This document shows, in pieces, positions 1 through 9,062 of a DNA stretch of 64,000 nt (the first letter of the stretch is position 1; the number at the start of each line of letters is the position of its first letter). The translations under genes and the position numbers were made by a program. Source of the stretch: Mesorhizobium sp. ORS 3359 (GTDB taxonomy: Bacteria; Pseudomonadota; Alphaproteobacteria; Rhizobiales; Rhizobiaceae). The notes below the pieces were generated by a model. That model was not told the DNA's origin, ran no database searches, and saw only the letters and a list, made by a program, of their open reading frames with translations. The stretch covers positions 1 through 64,000 of the forward strand of contig CCNC01000090.1 in NCBI GenBank assembly GCA_000824845.1, read 5' to 3'.

Positions 1-48
1 GGGGGCGCTGTCCCGCCAGCGTTCGCTCCTTATGCCCTCGCCGTTGGC

Positions 49-357
49 TCAATGATCCTTCGGGCGCTTGGCCTCGAATTCGGCCTTCTTGGTTGCGGAG
101 GCCTCGGTCTGGTTGAGCGCCTGCCATTCGACATAAGGCATGCCGTAGACGATCTCGCGCGATTCATCCTTCGACAGCGCCACGCCCTCGGCTTCGGCGG
201 CCTCGCGATACCAGTTGGAAAGGCAGTTGCGGCAGAAGCCGGCGAGGTTCATCAGGTCGATGTTCTGGACATCGCCGCGCTCGCGCAGATGCGCTACCAG
301 CCGGCGGAAAGCCGCGGCCTCGAAATCGCGCTTCTGGTCGTCGCTGAGCTCGGTCAT
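49..357 (-). CDS. DUF1244 family protein
   Basis: A 102-residue soluble protein of the DUF1244 family, which is common in alphaproteobacteria and has no settled function. A CxxC pair (Cys42, Cys45) in the middle could bind metal or form a disulfide. No signal peptide or membrane segment is visible, and the charged C-terminus suggests a cytoplasmic protein. Its start lies 28 bases after the stop of the N-formylglutamate amidohydrolase gene on the same strand, so the two are probably cotranscribed. This pairing next to DUF1036-pyk is familiar from Rhizobiales. The family call comes from memory of the sequence pattern. Confidence 0.85.
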   Translation of the reverse strand: MTELSDDQKRDFEAAAFRRLVAHLRERGDVQNIDLMNLAGFCRNCLSNWYREAAEAEGVALSKDESREIVYGMPYVEWQALNQTEASATKKAEFEAKRPKDH

Positions 358-385
358 CTCGGAAACTCCTGGACTGTCGGCCTGC

Positions 386-1183
386 TTACACCGGTCCGGT
401 GCGCGAGCCGAACATCTTCACCTGATGTATATCGGCACGGCGGTCGATGGCGTCAACGATGGGCGCCAGCCGCTCGGCCCAGGCAAGCGCCCCGGCGCGG
501 TCAGCGATCAGGTCCTGGCGGATCTCGATCAGCGCATGGGCGTAGCCGTTGACGATGGCGTGGCGGAACATGGTGTCGCCGCGCAACGCGCCGTCATAGG
601 GCTCGTTGTCGCCGACGACGAGGGACCTGTCCTGCGCCAGCATGTCGATCAGCGGCCGCGCCACGCGGTCGTCGCGGTCCCACAGCACGCCGACATGCCA
701 GGGGCGGACAAAGCCCTGCATCACCGGCGTGAAGGAATGGACGGAGAAGATGAACGGCGCCTTGCCCGAGGCATGCGCCACGGAGGCGATCATCGCGCCG
801 ACGGCGTCGTGATAGGGCCTGTAGAAACGGTCGAGCCGCCGTTCACGTTCTTCCGGAGCCATCGGATAGTTGCCCGGCACCACGGTGCCGTCATAGAGCT
901 GACGGATCATCGTCGGGTCGTCCTCGCCCCGGTTGGGGTCGATCAACAGCCGCGAGAAGCCGGCCAGCACCGCCGGCGCGTCGAGCGCGGCCGCGAGCTC
1001 TCGCGTCACCGTCTCGACGCCGATGTCATAGGCGATGTGGCGGTCGAATTCGGACGCCGGCAAACCGAGACTGCCATACTCCTCCGGCAGGTCACGGCGG
1101 GCGTGATCGGCCAGAAGGACAACGCCTTTCTTGCGGTCGCCCTCGACGATGTCGAACGGCGTGAAAACTGTGGATCGGGTCAT
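386..1183 (-). CDS. N-formylglutamate amidohydrolase family protein
   Basis: About 265 residues of the N-formylglutamate amidohydrolase (HutG-like) family, zinc-type hydrolases that cleave N-formyl-L-glutamate to glutamate and formate. Family-typical segments are visible: LLADHARRDLP near residue 27, the RLLIDPNRGEDD stretch, SVHSFTPV and EIRQDLI. The frame is open to 1540, but family alignment supports the ATG at 1183 (MTRSTVF). No other histidine-degradation genes are nearby, so the true substrate may be another N-acyl amino acid. It is divergent from the DUF1036-pyk pair. Confidence 0.85.
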   Translation of the reverse strand: MTRSTVFTPFDIVEGDRKKGVVLLADHARRDLPEEYGSLGLPASEFDRHIAYDIGVETVTRELAAALDAPAVLAGFSRLLIDPNRGEDDPTMIRQLYDGTVVPGNYPMAPEERERRLDRFYRPYHDAVGAMIASVAHASGKAPFIFSVHSFTPVMQGFVRPWHVGVLWDRDDRVARPLIDMLAQDRSLVVGDNEPYDGALRGDTMFRHAIVNGYAHALIEIRQDLIADRAGALAWAERLAPIVDAIDRRADIHQVKMFGSRTGPV

Positions 1184-1419
1184 CGGCTGAAAAGGGGATG
1201 GCGGCTTCGCTGTGGTATCGTCATTCCACGAAGAGGACGCCGGCGCAATGCCGTTGTTTGGCCAAGGTTTCCGCAAAAAATCCCCGGCGTGGGGAGAATT
1301 TGCGCGACGGGGCCTTCTAAATCGATTGGAATTGAACAAAACGGCGCGTTGACATGCGACCGGAGTTTGCTGAAAAGGGGCTTCGAGAGATGCAAATGTG
1401 GTTCGCAAGGGGATCTGCG

Positions 1420-1911
1420 ATGGGTTTTGCCGGCCGGCTGCGCAAGCGCCTGGCCCTGCCGTTGCTGATCGTCGGCGCGGGATTTTTCGCGATAGCCGCG
1501 ACCTCGCCGGCCCGGGCCGACTTCCGCGTTTGCAACGCAACGCAAAATCTGGTGGGCGTCGGCATCGGCTATCGCGCCAAGGCCGGCTGGATCACCGAGG
1601 GCTGGTGGCACATCGAAGGATCGACCTGCAAGACACTGATTGAGGGTCCGCTGTCATCAAGGTTTTACTATCTTTATGCAGAAGACGCCGAGCGTGGCGG
1701 ACGCTGGGATGGCCCGATCAACATGTGCGTCGCCGAAAAAGAGTTCAAGATCGCCGGCGTGAATGATTGCGTCGCCCGGGGCTTCCAACGCGCCGGATTT
1801 CAGGAATATGACACGGGCGAGCAGGCCAGCTGGATGGTCCAGCTGACCGACGAGCCCGCAACGGGAGGCGCGCCAGCAGCGACCCCCGCTCCGGGAACAA
1901 ACAGTCAATGA
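1420..1911 (+). CDS. DUF1036 family exported protein
   Basis: About 163 residues. An N-terminal basic stretch and hydrophobic segment (LALPLLIVGAGFFAIAA) ending in ARA resemble a Sec signal peptide, so the product is probably exported to the periplasm. The mature part matches DUF1036 (start DFRVCNAT, aromatic and cysteine-rich core, conserved SRFYYLYAED). Function unknown. I chose the ATG at 1420 because AAGGGG lies about 7 bases upstream; in-frame ATGs at 1354, 1390 and 1396 lack this. The stop overlaps the pyk start as ATGA, so the two genes are translationally coupled. Confidence 0.82.
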   Translation: MGFAGRLRKRLALPLLIVGAGFFAIAATSPARADFRVCNATQNLVGVGIGYRAKAGWITEGWWHIEGSTCKTLIEGPLSSRFYYLYAEDAERGGRWDGPINMCVAEKEFKIAGVNDCVARGFQRAGFQEYDTGEQASWMVQLTDEPATGGAPAATPAPGTNSQ

Positions 1912-3335
1912 GACGCAACCGCAAGGTCAAGATCCTCGCCACCATCGGTCCGGCTTCCTCATCCGAGGAAATGCTGAAGAAGCTCTTCGAAGCGGGCGCC
2001 GATGTCTTCCGCATCAATATGAGCCATACCGACCACGAGCTGATGCGCACGCTGGTCGGCCGCATCCGGGCCGTCGAGGCCGCCGTCGGCCGGCCGATTG
2101 GCATCCTCGCCGATTTGCAGGGGCCGAAGCTCAGGGTCGGCAAGTTCGCCAACGGCAAGGAAGCGCTGACACCGGGGCAGACCTTCACGCTCGACGACAA
2201 TCCCGAGCCCGGCAATTCCAGCCGTGTCTTCCTGCCGCATCCCGAAATCCTGAGCTCGGTCGAAGCCGGTCACAGACTTTTGATCGACGACGGCAAGCTG
2301 GAGCTGAAAGCTCTGAAGGCCGACGGCAAGTCGATCACCTGCACCGTCGTTGCCGGCTCGGGCATATCCGACAAGAAGGGCGTCAGCCTGCCCGACACCG
2401 ACCTGCCGGTCGGCGCGCTGACCGACAAGGACCGCGCCGATCTCGACGCTGTGCTTGCCACCGGCGTCGACTGGGTGGCGCTGTCCTTCGTGCAGCGGCC
2501 GGAGGACCTGGCCGAGGCGCGCAAGATCGCGCGCGGGCGGGCGCTGATCATGGCCAAGATCGAGAAGCCGCAGGCGGTCGCCAGGCTGCCTGAAATCATC
2601 GATCTGTCCGACGCGCTGATGGTCGCCCGCGGCGATCTCGGCGTCGAGATGCCGATCGAAGCCGTGCCCGGCATCCAGAAGCAGATCACGCGCGCGGCGC
2701 GGCGCGCCGGCAAGCCGGTGGTGATCGCCACGCAGATGCTGGAATCGATGATCACCGCGCCGGTGCCGACCCGCGCCGAGGTCTCCGACGTGTCGATCGC
2801 CGTGTTCGAGGGCGCCGACGCGATCATGCTTTCGGCCGAATCCGCGGCCGGCGCCTATCCGGTCGAAGCTGTCGCCATGATGAACCGCATCGCCACCAAG
2901 GTCGAAACCGACCCGACCTATGCCGGCATCATCAACGCGCAGCGCTCGGAGCCCGAGGCGACCGGGGCCGACGCCATTTCGCTCGCCGCCCGCGAGATCG
3001 CCGAGACGCTGAAACTGTCGGCGATCATTTCCTACACCGCGTCCGGCACGACTGGGCTGCGCGCCGCGCGTGAGCGCCCACAGGTGCCGATCGTGGCGCT
3101 GTCGCCGATCCTCAGCACGGCGCGCCGCCTGTCGCTGCTGTGGGGCACGCATTGCGTGGTTTCGGAGGATGCCACCGACCTCGACGACATGGTCGACCGG
3201 GCCTGCCGGATCGCGCTGGAAGAAGGTTTCGGCAAGCCTGGCGACCGCGTCATCATCACGGCTGGCGTGCCGCTCAGGACACCTGGATCGACCAATATGC
3301 TGCGGATTGCATATATCGGGTCTGAGACTCACTAG
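1908..3335 (+). CDS. pyk: pyruvate kinase
   Basis: A 475-residue pyruvate kinase, which converts phosphoenolpyruvate and ADP to pyruvate and ATP in glycolysis. Full length for the bacterial family. The N-terminus RNRKVKILATIGPAS, the ILADLQGPKLR segment, the active-site lysine region MAKIEKPQAV, the metal-binding MVARGDLGVE and the ATQMLESM motif are all present, followed by a C-terminal allosteric-type domain ending near GSTNMLRIAY. It overlaps the DUF1036 stop by 4 bases. A family A repeat begins 7 bases after the stop codon. Confidence 0.97.
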   Translation: MRRNRKVKILATIGPASSSEEMLKKLFEAGADVFRINMSHTDHELMRTLVGRIRAVEAAVGRPIGILADLQGPKLRVGKFANGKEALTPGQTFTLDDNPEPGNSSRVFLPHPEILSSVEAGHRLLIDDGKLELKALKADGKSITCTVVAGSGISDKKGVSLPDTDLPVGALTDKDRADLDAVLATGVDWVALSFVQRPEDLAEARKIARGRALIMAKIEKPQAVARLPEIIDLSDALMVARGDLGVEMPIEAVPGIQKQITRAARRAGKPVVIATQMLESMITAPVPTRAEVSDVSIAVFEGADAIMLSAESAAGAYPVEAVAMMNRIATKVETDPTYAGIINAQRSEPEATGADAISLAAREIAETLKLSAIISYTASGTTGLRAARERPQVPIVALSPILSTARRLSLLWGTHCVVSEDATDLDDMVDRACRIALEEGFGKPGDRVIITAGVPLRTPGSTNMLRIAYIGSETH

Positions 3336-3342
3336 GTATGCC

Positions 3343-3497
3343 GATATTCAGGTGAGGCCGGCCTGCACGTAGCGGCTTCCTGCGCTTCCGGTGCTCACGT
3401 CCTTTAAGTACGTTCCGCTCCGGTTGTCGGAAGCGATCCCAGTCGATCGCTTCGCGCCCGTTTTCGACTCCGGCTCGGCCTGACCCGAATCTCAACG
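3343..3497 (+). repeat. interspersed palindromic repeat family A, copy 1
   Basis: About 155 bp beginning GATATTCAGGTGAGGCCGG and ending GGCCTGACCCGAATCTC. The two ends are near-perfect inverted repeats of each other. Related copies lie at 31406 and 50095. The element starts 7 bases after the pyk stop and ends shortly before the stop of the convergent alpha/beta hydrolase gene. This copy carries extra sequence around 3445-3475 (GCGATC...GATCGC palindrome) absent from copy 2. It resembles rhizobial intergenic mosaic elements in kind; identity to a named family was not checked. Confidence 0.85.
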
Positions 3498-3522
3498 CAT
3501 CCCAGGCGCTTGGTTTTCGAGG

Positions 3523-4584
3523 TCAGCCCGGCGCGAGCTCGGCGTCGGGCACCTTGATGTCGGGGCACTTGCCGTCATTGTAGGCGTCGCCGGCAATCCG
3601 GCCCTCGACGGCCTTGCCCATCGCTTGCAGATCGACATCTTCGCCCGCGACCTTGCGGATTGCGCCGACCACGAGATCGGGCGCGATCCAGTCCGGCTTA
3701 TGGCCGAGATTGCGGACCCAAACCAGTTCGGCGCCGGGAATGTCGCGCTCGAGGCCGACGGAGTGGATCGTCGCGTAGACCACCTTGTCGCGGTCGCCCG
3801 AGATGACGACGGTCGGCGCCTTGATTTCCCGGTAAGCGGGCGAGGCGGCCCGGACATAGTCGTGGAGCTGGACGACATCGCGGGCGTTGGCACGGAAGGC
3901 GGATGGCCTGAGCACCAGCGGGATCGAGGCGTTCTGGAGATAAAGGTCCGGGAGGGTGTTGGGGGAAAAGACGCAAGCCGTCGCATCGCCGATCCGCAGC
4001 ATGCCGGCCGGGTAAGCGAGCGTTTCGGAAAACAGCCAGCCGATCAGCGGCGTGGCGGTGAGCTTGTAATACCAGGCGGTCGCGCCGCCGGGCCATGGAT
4101 GCGTGGCGGGCGCGAGGAAGACCAGGCCTAGCGTCTTTTCAGGATGCTGGCGAGCGAAGGCTGTGGTGATCGCGCCGCCGAACGAATGTGCAACGACAAT
4201 GGCCTTTGCAATGCCGAGGCGGTCCATCAGCGCGGCGATCGTATCGGCCTGCGCGGCCAGAGTTTCGTTGTTGCCGCGCCGCGACCAGCCGAGGCCCGGG
4301 CGGTCGAGGAACAGCATCTCGGCGCGGCCCTCGAGCAGCGGCTGCAACGGCAGCATCTGGTCCTTGAGGTTGGCGCTGGCGCCATGGATGAAGACGAGCG
4401 GCGGCAGGTCGGCGCCGGCGGGCGCCTGGATATGGGCATAATGGATGCGCGCGCCGTTGATCTCGGCGAACTCGCCGGCCGGCGGGCTCCGGCGCTCGAT
4501 CAGCCAGACGCCGGCGCGGGTGATGCCGGCCAGGGCAAAGAGGAGCGCGATGAGGAAGAAGAGCGCGGCGCCGATGAGGTTCAT
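3523..4584 (-). CDS. alpha/beta hydrolase with N-terminal membrane anchor
   Basis: A 353-residue alpha/beta-fold hydrolase. Residues 3-28 form a hydrophobic segment, likely a membrane anchor. The fold is shown by PLVFIHGASAN (oxyanion hole), the nucleophile elbow AHSFGG with Ser134, an acid in VISGDRDKVV and the histidine in NLGHKPDW. The substrate cannot be predicted; esterase, lipase and haloperoxidase-like relatives share this layout. The region 4585-4768 upstream contains no gene I can support. Confidence 0.85.
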   Translation of the reverse strand: MNLIGAALFFLIALLFALAGITRAGVWLIERRSPPAGEFAEINGARIHYAHIQAPAGADLPPLVFIHGASANLKDQMLPLQPLLEGRAEMLFLDRPGLGWSRRGNNETLAAQADTIAALMDRLGIAKAIVVAHSFGGAITTAFARQHPEKTLGLVFLAPATHPWPGGATAWYYKLTATPLIGWLFSETLAYPAGMLRIGDATACVFSPNTLPDLYLQNASIPLVLRPSAFRANARDVVQLHDYVRAASPAYREIKAPTVVISGDRDKVVYATIHSVGLERDIPGAELVWVRNLGHKPDWIAPDLVVGAIRKVAGEDVDLQAMGKAVEGRIAGDAYNDGKCPDIKVPDAELAPG

Positions 4585-4768
4585 GCGGTGAGATACGAGG
4601 GCAGGTGACGATCTGGTTCAGCGGTCAGGCGATCTTGACAGGTTGAGGCCGCGTTGGCAGCCGGAATCTGTCACGCTGCCGTGGTGCGCGCGAGCTGGAG
4701 GTCTCCGCCAATCGTCAACGCATGCCATCCGGCAACGGGAGCAGCCCGTCTGAACTTCCGTGCCGGGG

Positions 4769-5170
4769 CTAGTTCAGATTGATGTCGCGGCTTGCCGACC
4801 GCATCGACACCGAGAAGCCTGCCAGAACGTCGAACAGCGCGATGATCATCAGCGTGAAGAAGACGGAGTGCGCGGCGCCCTTCACCAGCAGGAATTCGAC
4901 GAGAAAGGCGATGAAGACCAGCGTCGACAGAAGGTGATCCAGGATCGAGGCATTGGTCGTGCGCACCGATTTCGAGATCTCGATGAAGAGAAAGATCAGC
5001 CCGATCAGCACCATCAGGTCGCCGAGCGTCATGGAGAAGACGCCGCCCGACATCATGCGGAAGGAGAACATCTCGGTCATCCAGGGGTCGTCGCCGCCGC
5101 CGAACAATCCGAGCAGGCCGAGATTGTAGAGGACGAAAGGCACGATCAGCAGCGGGATGGCACCGAACAT
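4769..5170 (-). CDS. hypothetical membrane protein, four predicted TM helices
   Basis: About 133 residues. Four hydrophobic stretches (about 3-22, 46-64, 76-95 and 99-118) suggest a small inner-membrane protein. The open frame extends to 5254, but the ATG at 5170 has GGAG about ten bases upstream and begins directly with a membrane helix (MFGAIPLLIVPF), so it is preferred. Residues before it look like readthrough. It resembles small hypothetical membrane proteins of Rhizobiales, and I assign no function. Confidence 0.65.
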   Translation of the reverse strand: MFGAIPLLIVPFVLYNLGLLGLFGGGDDPWMTEMFSFRMMSGGVFSMTLGDLMVLIGLIFLFIEISKSVRTTNASILDHLLSTLVFIAFLVEFLLVKGAAHSVFFTLMIIALFDVLAGFSVSMRSASRDINLN

Positions 5171-5340
5171 CTGGGCGACTCCAATCAGGGCACCCCCTTT
5201 TGTAAAATCCGCGGCAAGCGCGCCGTCAAGGTTTTTCGCCGCCGCGGCGAACACGCTGTAAGACCTAATGAAATAACGATGTCAGCCGGTTGCGCCGCCA
5301 TCGGCAGTGCGAGCGATCAATTCCGGACGCCGCCGGCGCC

Positions 5341-5373
5341 AAAACAAAAAGACCGGCCAGGGACCGGTCTTTC
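5341..5373 (-). terminator. rho-independent terminator of rpmF
   Basis: On the minus strand AAAGACCGG (5372-5364), a seven-base loop and CCGGTCTTT (5356-5348) form a 9-bp perfect stem followed by a T-rich run (TTTTTGTTTT). It lies 28 bases after the rpmF stop. Because the arms carry A and T runs, it could also work weakly in the other direction. Confidence 0.85.
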
Positions 5374-5400
5374 GAATCGTCAGAAATCCTTGGAAGCTTC

Positions 5401-5583
5401 TCAGCTTTCCTTCGGCTCCAGAACCTGGCGGCCGCGATACATGCCGGTCTTCAGGTCGATGTGATGCGGGCGGCGCATTTCGCCGGAATTCTTGTCCTCG
5501 ACATAGGTCGGGGCCTTGAGGGCGTCGGCCGAGCGGCGCATGCCGCGCTTCGACGGAGAGGTTTTTCTTTTTGGAACGGCCAT
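5401..5583 (-). CDS. rpmF: 50S ribosomal protein L32
   Basis: A 60-residue basic ribosomal protein of the large subunit. The start [18 protein letters not shown] and the later [12 protein letters not shown] match L32. It lacks the zinc-binding cysteines found in some bacterial L32 proteins, as expected for the rhizobial form. A strong intrinsic terminator follows directly. It stands alone here, not joined to plsX-fabH as in enterobacteria. Confidence 0.97.
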   Translation of the reverse strand: MAVPKRKTSPSKRGMRRSADALKAPTYVEDKNSGEMRRPHHIDLKTGMYRGRQVLEPKES

Positions 5584-5737
5584 GGATATGCTCCACTACA
5601 TGGTCAAAATGCCCCGGCAACCCTCGCGAAAGGGCCGCATCGAGGCCATAATCTGAGAAAGTCGGGTGCCTATACACGCCTTGCGCCGTTTTGGCCAGCG
5701 CTGGCCGCGAATTTTTTTGAGCCGGCGCCGCGACGGC

Positions 5738-6445
5738 TTAGTCGAGGCACCCGACATAGGCACCGGATCGGCTGGCGCGCCGCTCGATCAGCGAGGCCAG
5801 CCGGCGCAATCCCGGCCCCGGCTTGGCCGGATTGCGCGCGATCGGGTTGGGCAGGCTGACGGCCAGCAGCGCCGCCTGCCTGCGCGACAGCTGCTTGGCC
5901 GAGATGCCGAAATGGTGCCGCGCGGCGGCCTCGATGCCGTAGATTCCCGGCCCCCATTCGGCGATGTTGAGATAGATCTCCATGATCCGCCGCTTCGACA
6001 TCACCGCATCGAAATAGACAGCCAAAGGCAGCTCGACGACCTTGCGCACGCTGCCCAGCGGCCGCGACCACAAGAAAAGGTTCTTCACCGTCTGCATGGT
6101 GATGGTGGAGGCGCCGCGCGTCGCCTCACCGGCCAGCGCGTCGTCGACCACGCCGCGCAATTCGCCCAGATCGACGCCGCGATGGAAGCAGAACTGCCCA
6201 TCCTCCGACATGATCACCGAGTTCGCCAGCACCGGCGCCACGTCATCGATCGACACCCAGCGCCGGTCGTAGCCGGAGAAGGTCGCGAGGTCCTTCAGCA
6301 TCAGGGTCGATATCGGATGCACGAAGGACGGCAAATAGAGGAAGGTGAGCACGACCGGAATGGCCGCCAGTACGAGCGCGACGACCAAGCAGCGCCGGCC
6401 GATGCGCCTCATACTGGCGCGGCTCAGGCGCCGCGACCGCGCCAT
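5738..6445 (-). CDS. mtgA: monofunctional biosynthetic peptidoglycan transglycosylase
   Basis: About 235 residues. MtgA polymerises lipid II into glycan strands at the inner membrane. One N-terminal membrane helix ([18 protein letters not shown]) is followed by a GT51 domain: [14 protein letters not shown] with the catalytic Glu, [15 protein letters not shown], and [15 protein letters not shown]. No transpeptidase domain follows, as expected. The frame opens at 6544, but the ATG at 6445 has AAGGG about 7 bases upstream and gives the usual family length. It is divergent from the ispA-like gene. Confidence 0.93.
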   Translation of the reverse strand: MARSRRLSRASMRRIGRRCLVVALVLAAIPVVLTFLYLPSFVHPISTLMLKDLATFSGYDRRWVSIDDVAPVLANSVIMSEDGQFCFHRGVDLGELRGVVDDALAGEATRGASTITMQTVKNLFLWSRPLGSVRKVVELPLAVYFDAVMSKRRIMEIYLNIAEWGPGIYGIEAAARHHFGISAKQLSRRQAALLAVSLPNPIARNPAKPGPGLRRLASLIERRASRSGAYVGCLD

Positions 6446-6573
6446 GTCCAGCCCTTCGCTTCCATGTTCGACGATCGGTTCCGTCAAGCCGTCCCACCCG
6501 TGCCTCGCCCCCTCCGGCATAAAGGCGCGCGCCTGCTTGCGCAATGTCTGAGTGTCGGCTACCGGTCCCGACC

Positions 6574-7491
6574 ATGAGCAAAGACGACCAGATCGCCTTC
6601 GAAACGGCGCTTTTCCTGCGCGCCGCTGCCGTCGAGACCGAGCTGCGCCGGATTCTCGACGCGCGTCCGCTCACCGGTGAGATCGCGCGGCCCGAGCGCC
6701 TGATGGCGGCGATGCGGCATGGCGTGCTCAACGGCGGCAAGCGGCTGCGGCCTTTCCTGGTCATGGAAAGTGCCGCGCTGTTTTCGGCCGACAATGACGC
6801 GGCGTTGCGCGTCGCCGCGGCGCTGGAATGCGTGCATTGCTATTCGCTGATCCATGACGACCTGCCGGCGATGGACGACGACGATCTGCGCCGTGGCCAG
6901 CCGACGGTGCACAAGGCCTTCGACGAGGCGACAGCGATCCTGGCCGGCGACGCGCTGCTGACCTTGGCCTTCGACATCATCGCCGACGAGGCGACGGCCT
7001 TGCCTGCCGACCGCAGGGTGGCGCTCGTGCTGGCGCTCGCGCGCGCGGCCGGCGCCGGCGGCATGGTCGGCGGCCAGATGCTCGATCTCGACGCCGAGCG
7101 CAAACGGCCGGACGAGGCGGGCATCATCACGTTGCAGGCGATGAAGACCGGCGCGCTGATCCGCTTCGCCTGCGAGGCCGGCGCGCTCGTTGCCGGCGCG
7201 CCGCTGGCCGATCGCGAGAGGCTGGCCGAATTCGGCTCGGCGATCGGCCTTGCCTTCCAGCTCGCCGACGACCTGCTCGACCTGACGGCCGACGCCAAGC
7301 AGATGGGCAAGGCGACGAACAAGGACGCAGCCGCCGGCAAGGCGACGCTTGCTTCGCTGCACGGACCCGACTGGGCGCGCGGCCAATTGCACGGGTTGAT
7401 CGACCAGGCGCATGCGCTGCTCGAGCCTTATGGCGAGCAGGCAGGGTTGCTCAAGGAAGCCGCGACTTTTGTCGCGACGCGCAACAGCTGA
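6574..7491 (+). CDS. ispA: polyprenyl (farnesyl/geranylgeranyl) diphosphate synthase
   Basis: About 305 residues. It condenses isopentenyl diphosphate with allylic diphosphates. Both aspartate-rich motifs are present: the first is [14 protein letters not shown], with two residues between aspartate pairs as in bacterial FPP synthases, and the second is DDLLD near the C-terminus. [10 protein letters not shown] is the IPP-binding segment. The ATG at 6574 (MSKDDQ) fits the family better than the in-frame start at 6544. Chain length (C15 or C20) cannot be settled from the sequence. No dxs gene follows. Confidence 0.9.
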   Translation: MSKDDQIAFETALFLRAAAVETELRRILDARPLTGEIARPERLMAAMRHGVLNGGKRLRPFLVMESAALFSADNDAALRVAAALECVHCYSLIHDDLPAMDDDDLRRGQPTVHKAFDEATAILAGDALLTLAFDIIADEATALPADRRVALVLALARAAGAGGMVGGQMLDLDAERKRPDEAGIITLQAMKTGALIRFACEAGALVAGAPLADRERLAEFGSAIGLAFQLADDLLDLTADAKQMGKATNKDAAAGKATLASLHGPDWARGQLHGLIDQAHALLEPYGEQAGLLKEAATFVATRNS

Positions 7492-7498
7492 CGACAGG

Positions 7499-8101
7499 CT
7501 ATCGGACGCCTGAAGATGCTTTCTTGCCATAGCGAAGGCCGTCGACCAGCAGGGCGACCATGCGCTGGGCCTGATCGGCGCCGCTCAGCCTCGCGATGGC
7601 GTTGAGCAGGTCCCCTGCATCGACATCGCCCCGGATTTCCCCCGCGGTCGCCGCGGCATGGAGCAGTTGGCCGAGCGCGGGCTCCAGATTCTGCTGGAAG
7701 TATAGCGGCAGCGGCTCGAAGACGGGATCTCCCGAATGCAGCGCTTCGGCCAACCCGCGCTTGGTCGCGATAAAGGCCACATAGCGCTCAATCCACTTCA
7801 ACAAAGCCTCGCCGGGCTCATAGCTGGCCGCTAGGAGAGGCGCGGCGGCGGCGCAGGCATCGATTTCACGGCGAAACACCGCGGCCACGAGATCGGAGCG
7901 CCGCGGGAAGTGCCGATAAACCGTACCCACCCCGACACCCGCCTTCTCGGCGATCTCGCGCACCGGCGCATCGACGCCTGAGGTCGCGAACATCGTCTTG
8001 GCCGCTTGCAGCAAGGCGTCGAGATTGCGCTGGACGTCGACCCGCACGCGTCGGTCGACGCCCTCCGCCAGCTCATTTTGGGTGCGCCGTTTCCCGCTCA
8101 C
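7499..8101 (-). CDS. TetR family transcriptional regulator
   Basis: About 200 residues. The N-terminal TetR helix-turn-helix is clear (LLQAAKTMFATSGVDAP, REIAEKAGVGVGTVYRHFPRRSDL). The C-terminal ligand domain is typical of regulators next to SDR genes. I chose GTG at 8101 because AGAGG sits about 6 bases upstream; the longer frame to 8203 would run through the operator region. It is divergent from the SDR at 8224, with two perfect 15-bp palindromes between them, so it very likely represses both itself and the SDR. The stop is 7 bases from the convergent ispA stop. Confidence 0.9.
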   Translation of the reverse strand: MSGKRRTQNELAEGVDRRVRVDVQRNLDALLQAAKTMFATSGVDAPVREIAEKAGVGVGTVYRHFPRRSDLVAAVFRREIDACAAAAPLLAASYEPGEALLKWIERYVAFIATKRGLAEALHSGDPVFEPLPLYFQQNLEPALGQLLHAAATAGEIRGDVDAGDLLNAIARLSGADQAQRMVALLVDGLRYGKKASSGVR

Positions 8102-8119
8102 CAAATACCTCTTGAAAAA

Positions 8120-8160
8120 CGGAACAATGTTCCGTATTTGTGAATCGGAACACTGTTCCG
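8120..8160. promoter_or_regulatory. twin TetR operators
   Basis: Two copies of the palindrome CGGAACAnTGTTCCG occur at 8120-8134 (CGGAACAATGTTCCG) and 8146-8160 (CGGAACACTGTTCCG). Both have perfect 7-bp arms and their centres are 26 bp apart. They lie in the divergent gap between the tetR gene (start 8101) and the SDR (start 8224). This is direct sequence evidence for a paired repressor site; assignment to the adjacent TetR protein is inference from position. Confidence 0.82.
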
Positions 8161-8223
8161 CATCCGTCAAAACATAGTGCAGGGCGGCGGCTGTGACAAT
8201 CAATCGGACAACAGGAGACGATC

Positions 8224-8982
8224 ATGCCGGACAATCGCATCGCGCTGGTCACTGGAGCCAATCAAGGTGTCGGCCTGCAGGTCGCGAAGGAACTCGCGGC
8301 AAACGGGGTCACCGTCCTTGTCGGATCGCGCAATTTCGAGCGCGGCGAGGCGGCGGCGAGCGAGATCGGGCCGAGGGCCATCGCGCTGCAGCTCGACTTG
8401 ACGGACCAGGACTCGATCACCGCCGCGGCGGCGCGTATCGGCGACGAATTCGGCCGGCTCGACCTGCTCGTGCAGAATGCCGCGATTTCGAACACCGGAC
8501 GCCGGCCGGACGCGACGGTCGAGGATCATGCCAGATTGACCCGCCCGAGCAACGTCTCCCTCGATGAAGTACGCGCCGTGTGGGAGACCAACGTGTTCGG
8601 CGTGCTTGCCGTTTACCAGGCGATGCTGCCGCTGCTGCGCCGGTCGGCGGATGCCCGCATCGTCAACGTGTCGAGCGGCGTCGGCTCGCTGACCTCCAAC
8701 GCCGATCCTGCCTTCGGCTATCGCGCCTTGTTCGGCCCCGTCTATCCGGCCTCCAAGACCGCGCTCAACGCCATAACGCTGGCGATGATGATTGAGCTCG
8801 AGTCGACAGGCATCAAGGTCAACCTGGTCTCGCCGGCCTACACCCGCACCAACCTCAACAATTACGGCGGAACGGAATCGGTCGAGGACGGCTCGCGCGA
8901 GGTGGTCCGCGTCGCTCTGCTCGGTCCGGACGGTCCCTCGGGGACGTTCACGAGATGGGAAAATGTGACGATTCCCTGGTGA
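8224..8982 (+). CDS. short-chain dehydrogenase/reductase
   Basis: A 252-residue classical SDR. The NAD(P)-binding TGANQGVG motif is near residue 10, the NNAG motif appears as QNAAIS, catalytic serines lie in NVSSGVGS, and the YPASK motif gives the Tyr-Lys pair. The substrate is unknown; similar proteins are annotated as carbonyl reductases. It is divergently paired with a TetR regulator and followed after 80 bases by an aldo/keto reductase on the same strand, so both enzymes may be induced together. Confidence 0.88.
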   Translation: MPDNRIALVTGANQGVGLQVAKELAANGVTVLVGSRNFERGEAAASEIGPRAIALQLDLTDQDSITAAAARIGDEFGRLDLLVQNAAISNTGRRPDATVEDHARLTRPSNVSLDEVRAVWETNVFGVLAVYQAMLPLLRRSADARIVNVSSGVGSLTSNADPAFGYRALFGPVYPASKTALNAITLAMMIELESTGIKVNLVSPAYTRTNLNNYGGTESVEDGSREVVRVALLGPDGPSGTFTRWENVTIPW

Positions 8983-9062
8983 GGGCAGATCGAACATAGC
9001 CGGCAGCGCAGCTTCTGCCGCAGGCCGCTTGGGCGGCGCGTCGAATTTCAAGGAGAATAGCC

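Noticed and set aside
1959..3332. Open frame of 457 codons opposite pyk
   Set aside because: Mirror of pyruvate kinase codons; no ribosome site or family pattern.
5364..5400. tRNA-like TTCGAATC stretch
   Set aside because: It is the 3' flank of the rpmF terminator; no cloverleaf or acceptor stem can be drawn.
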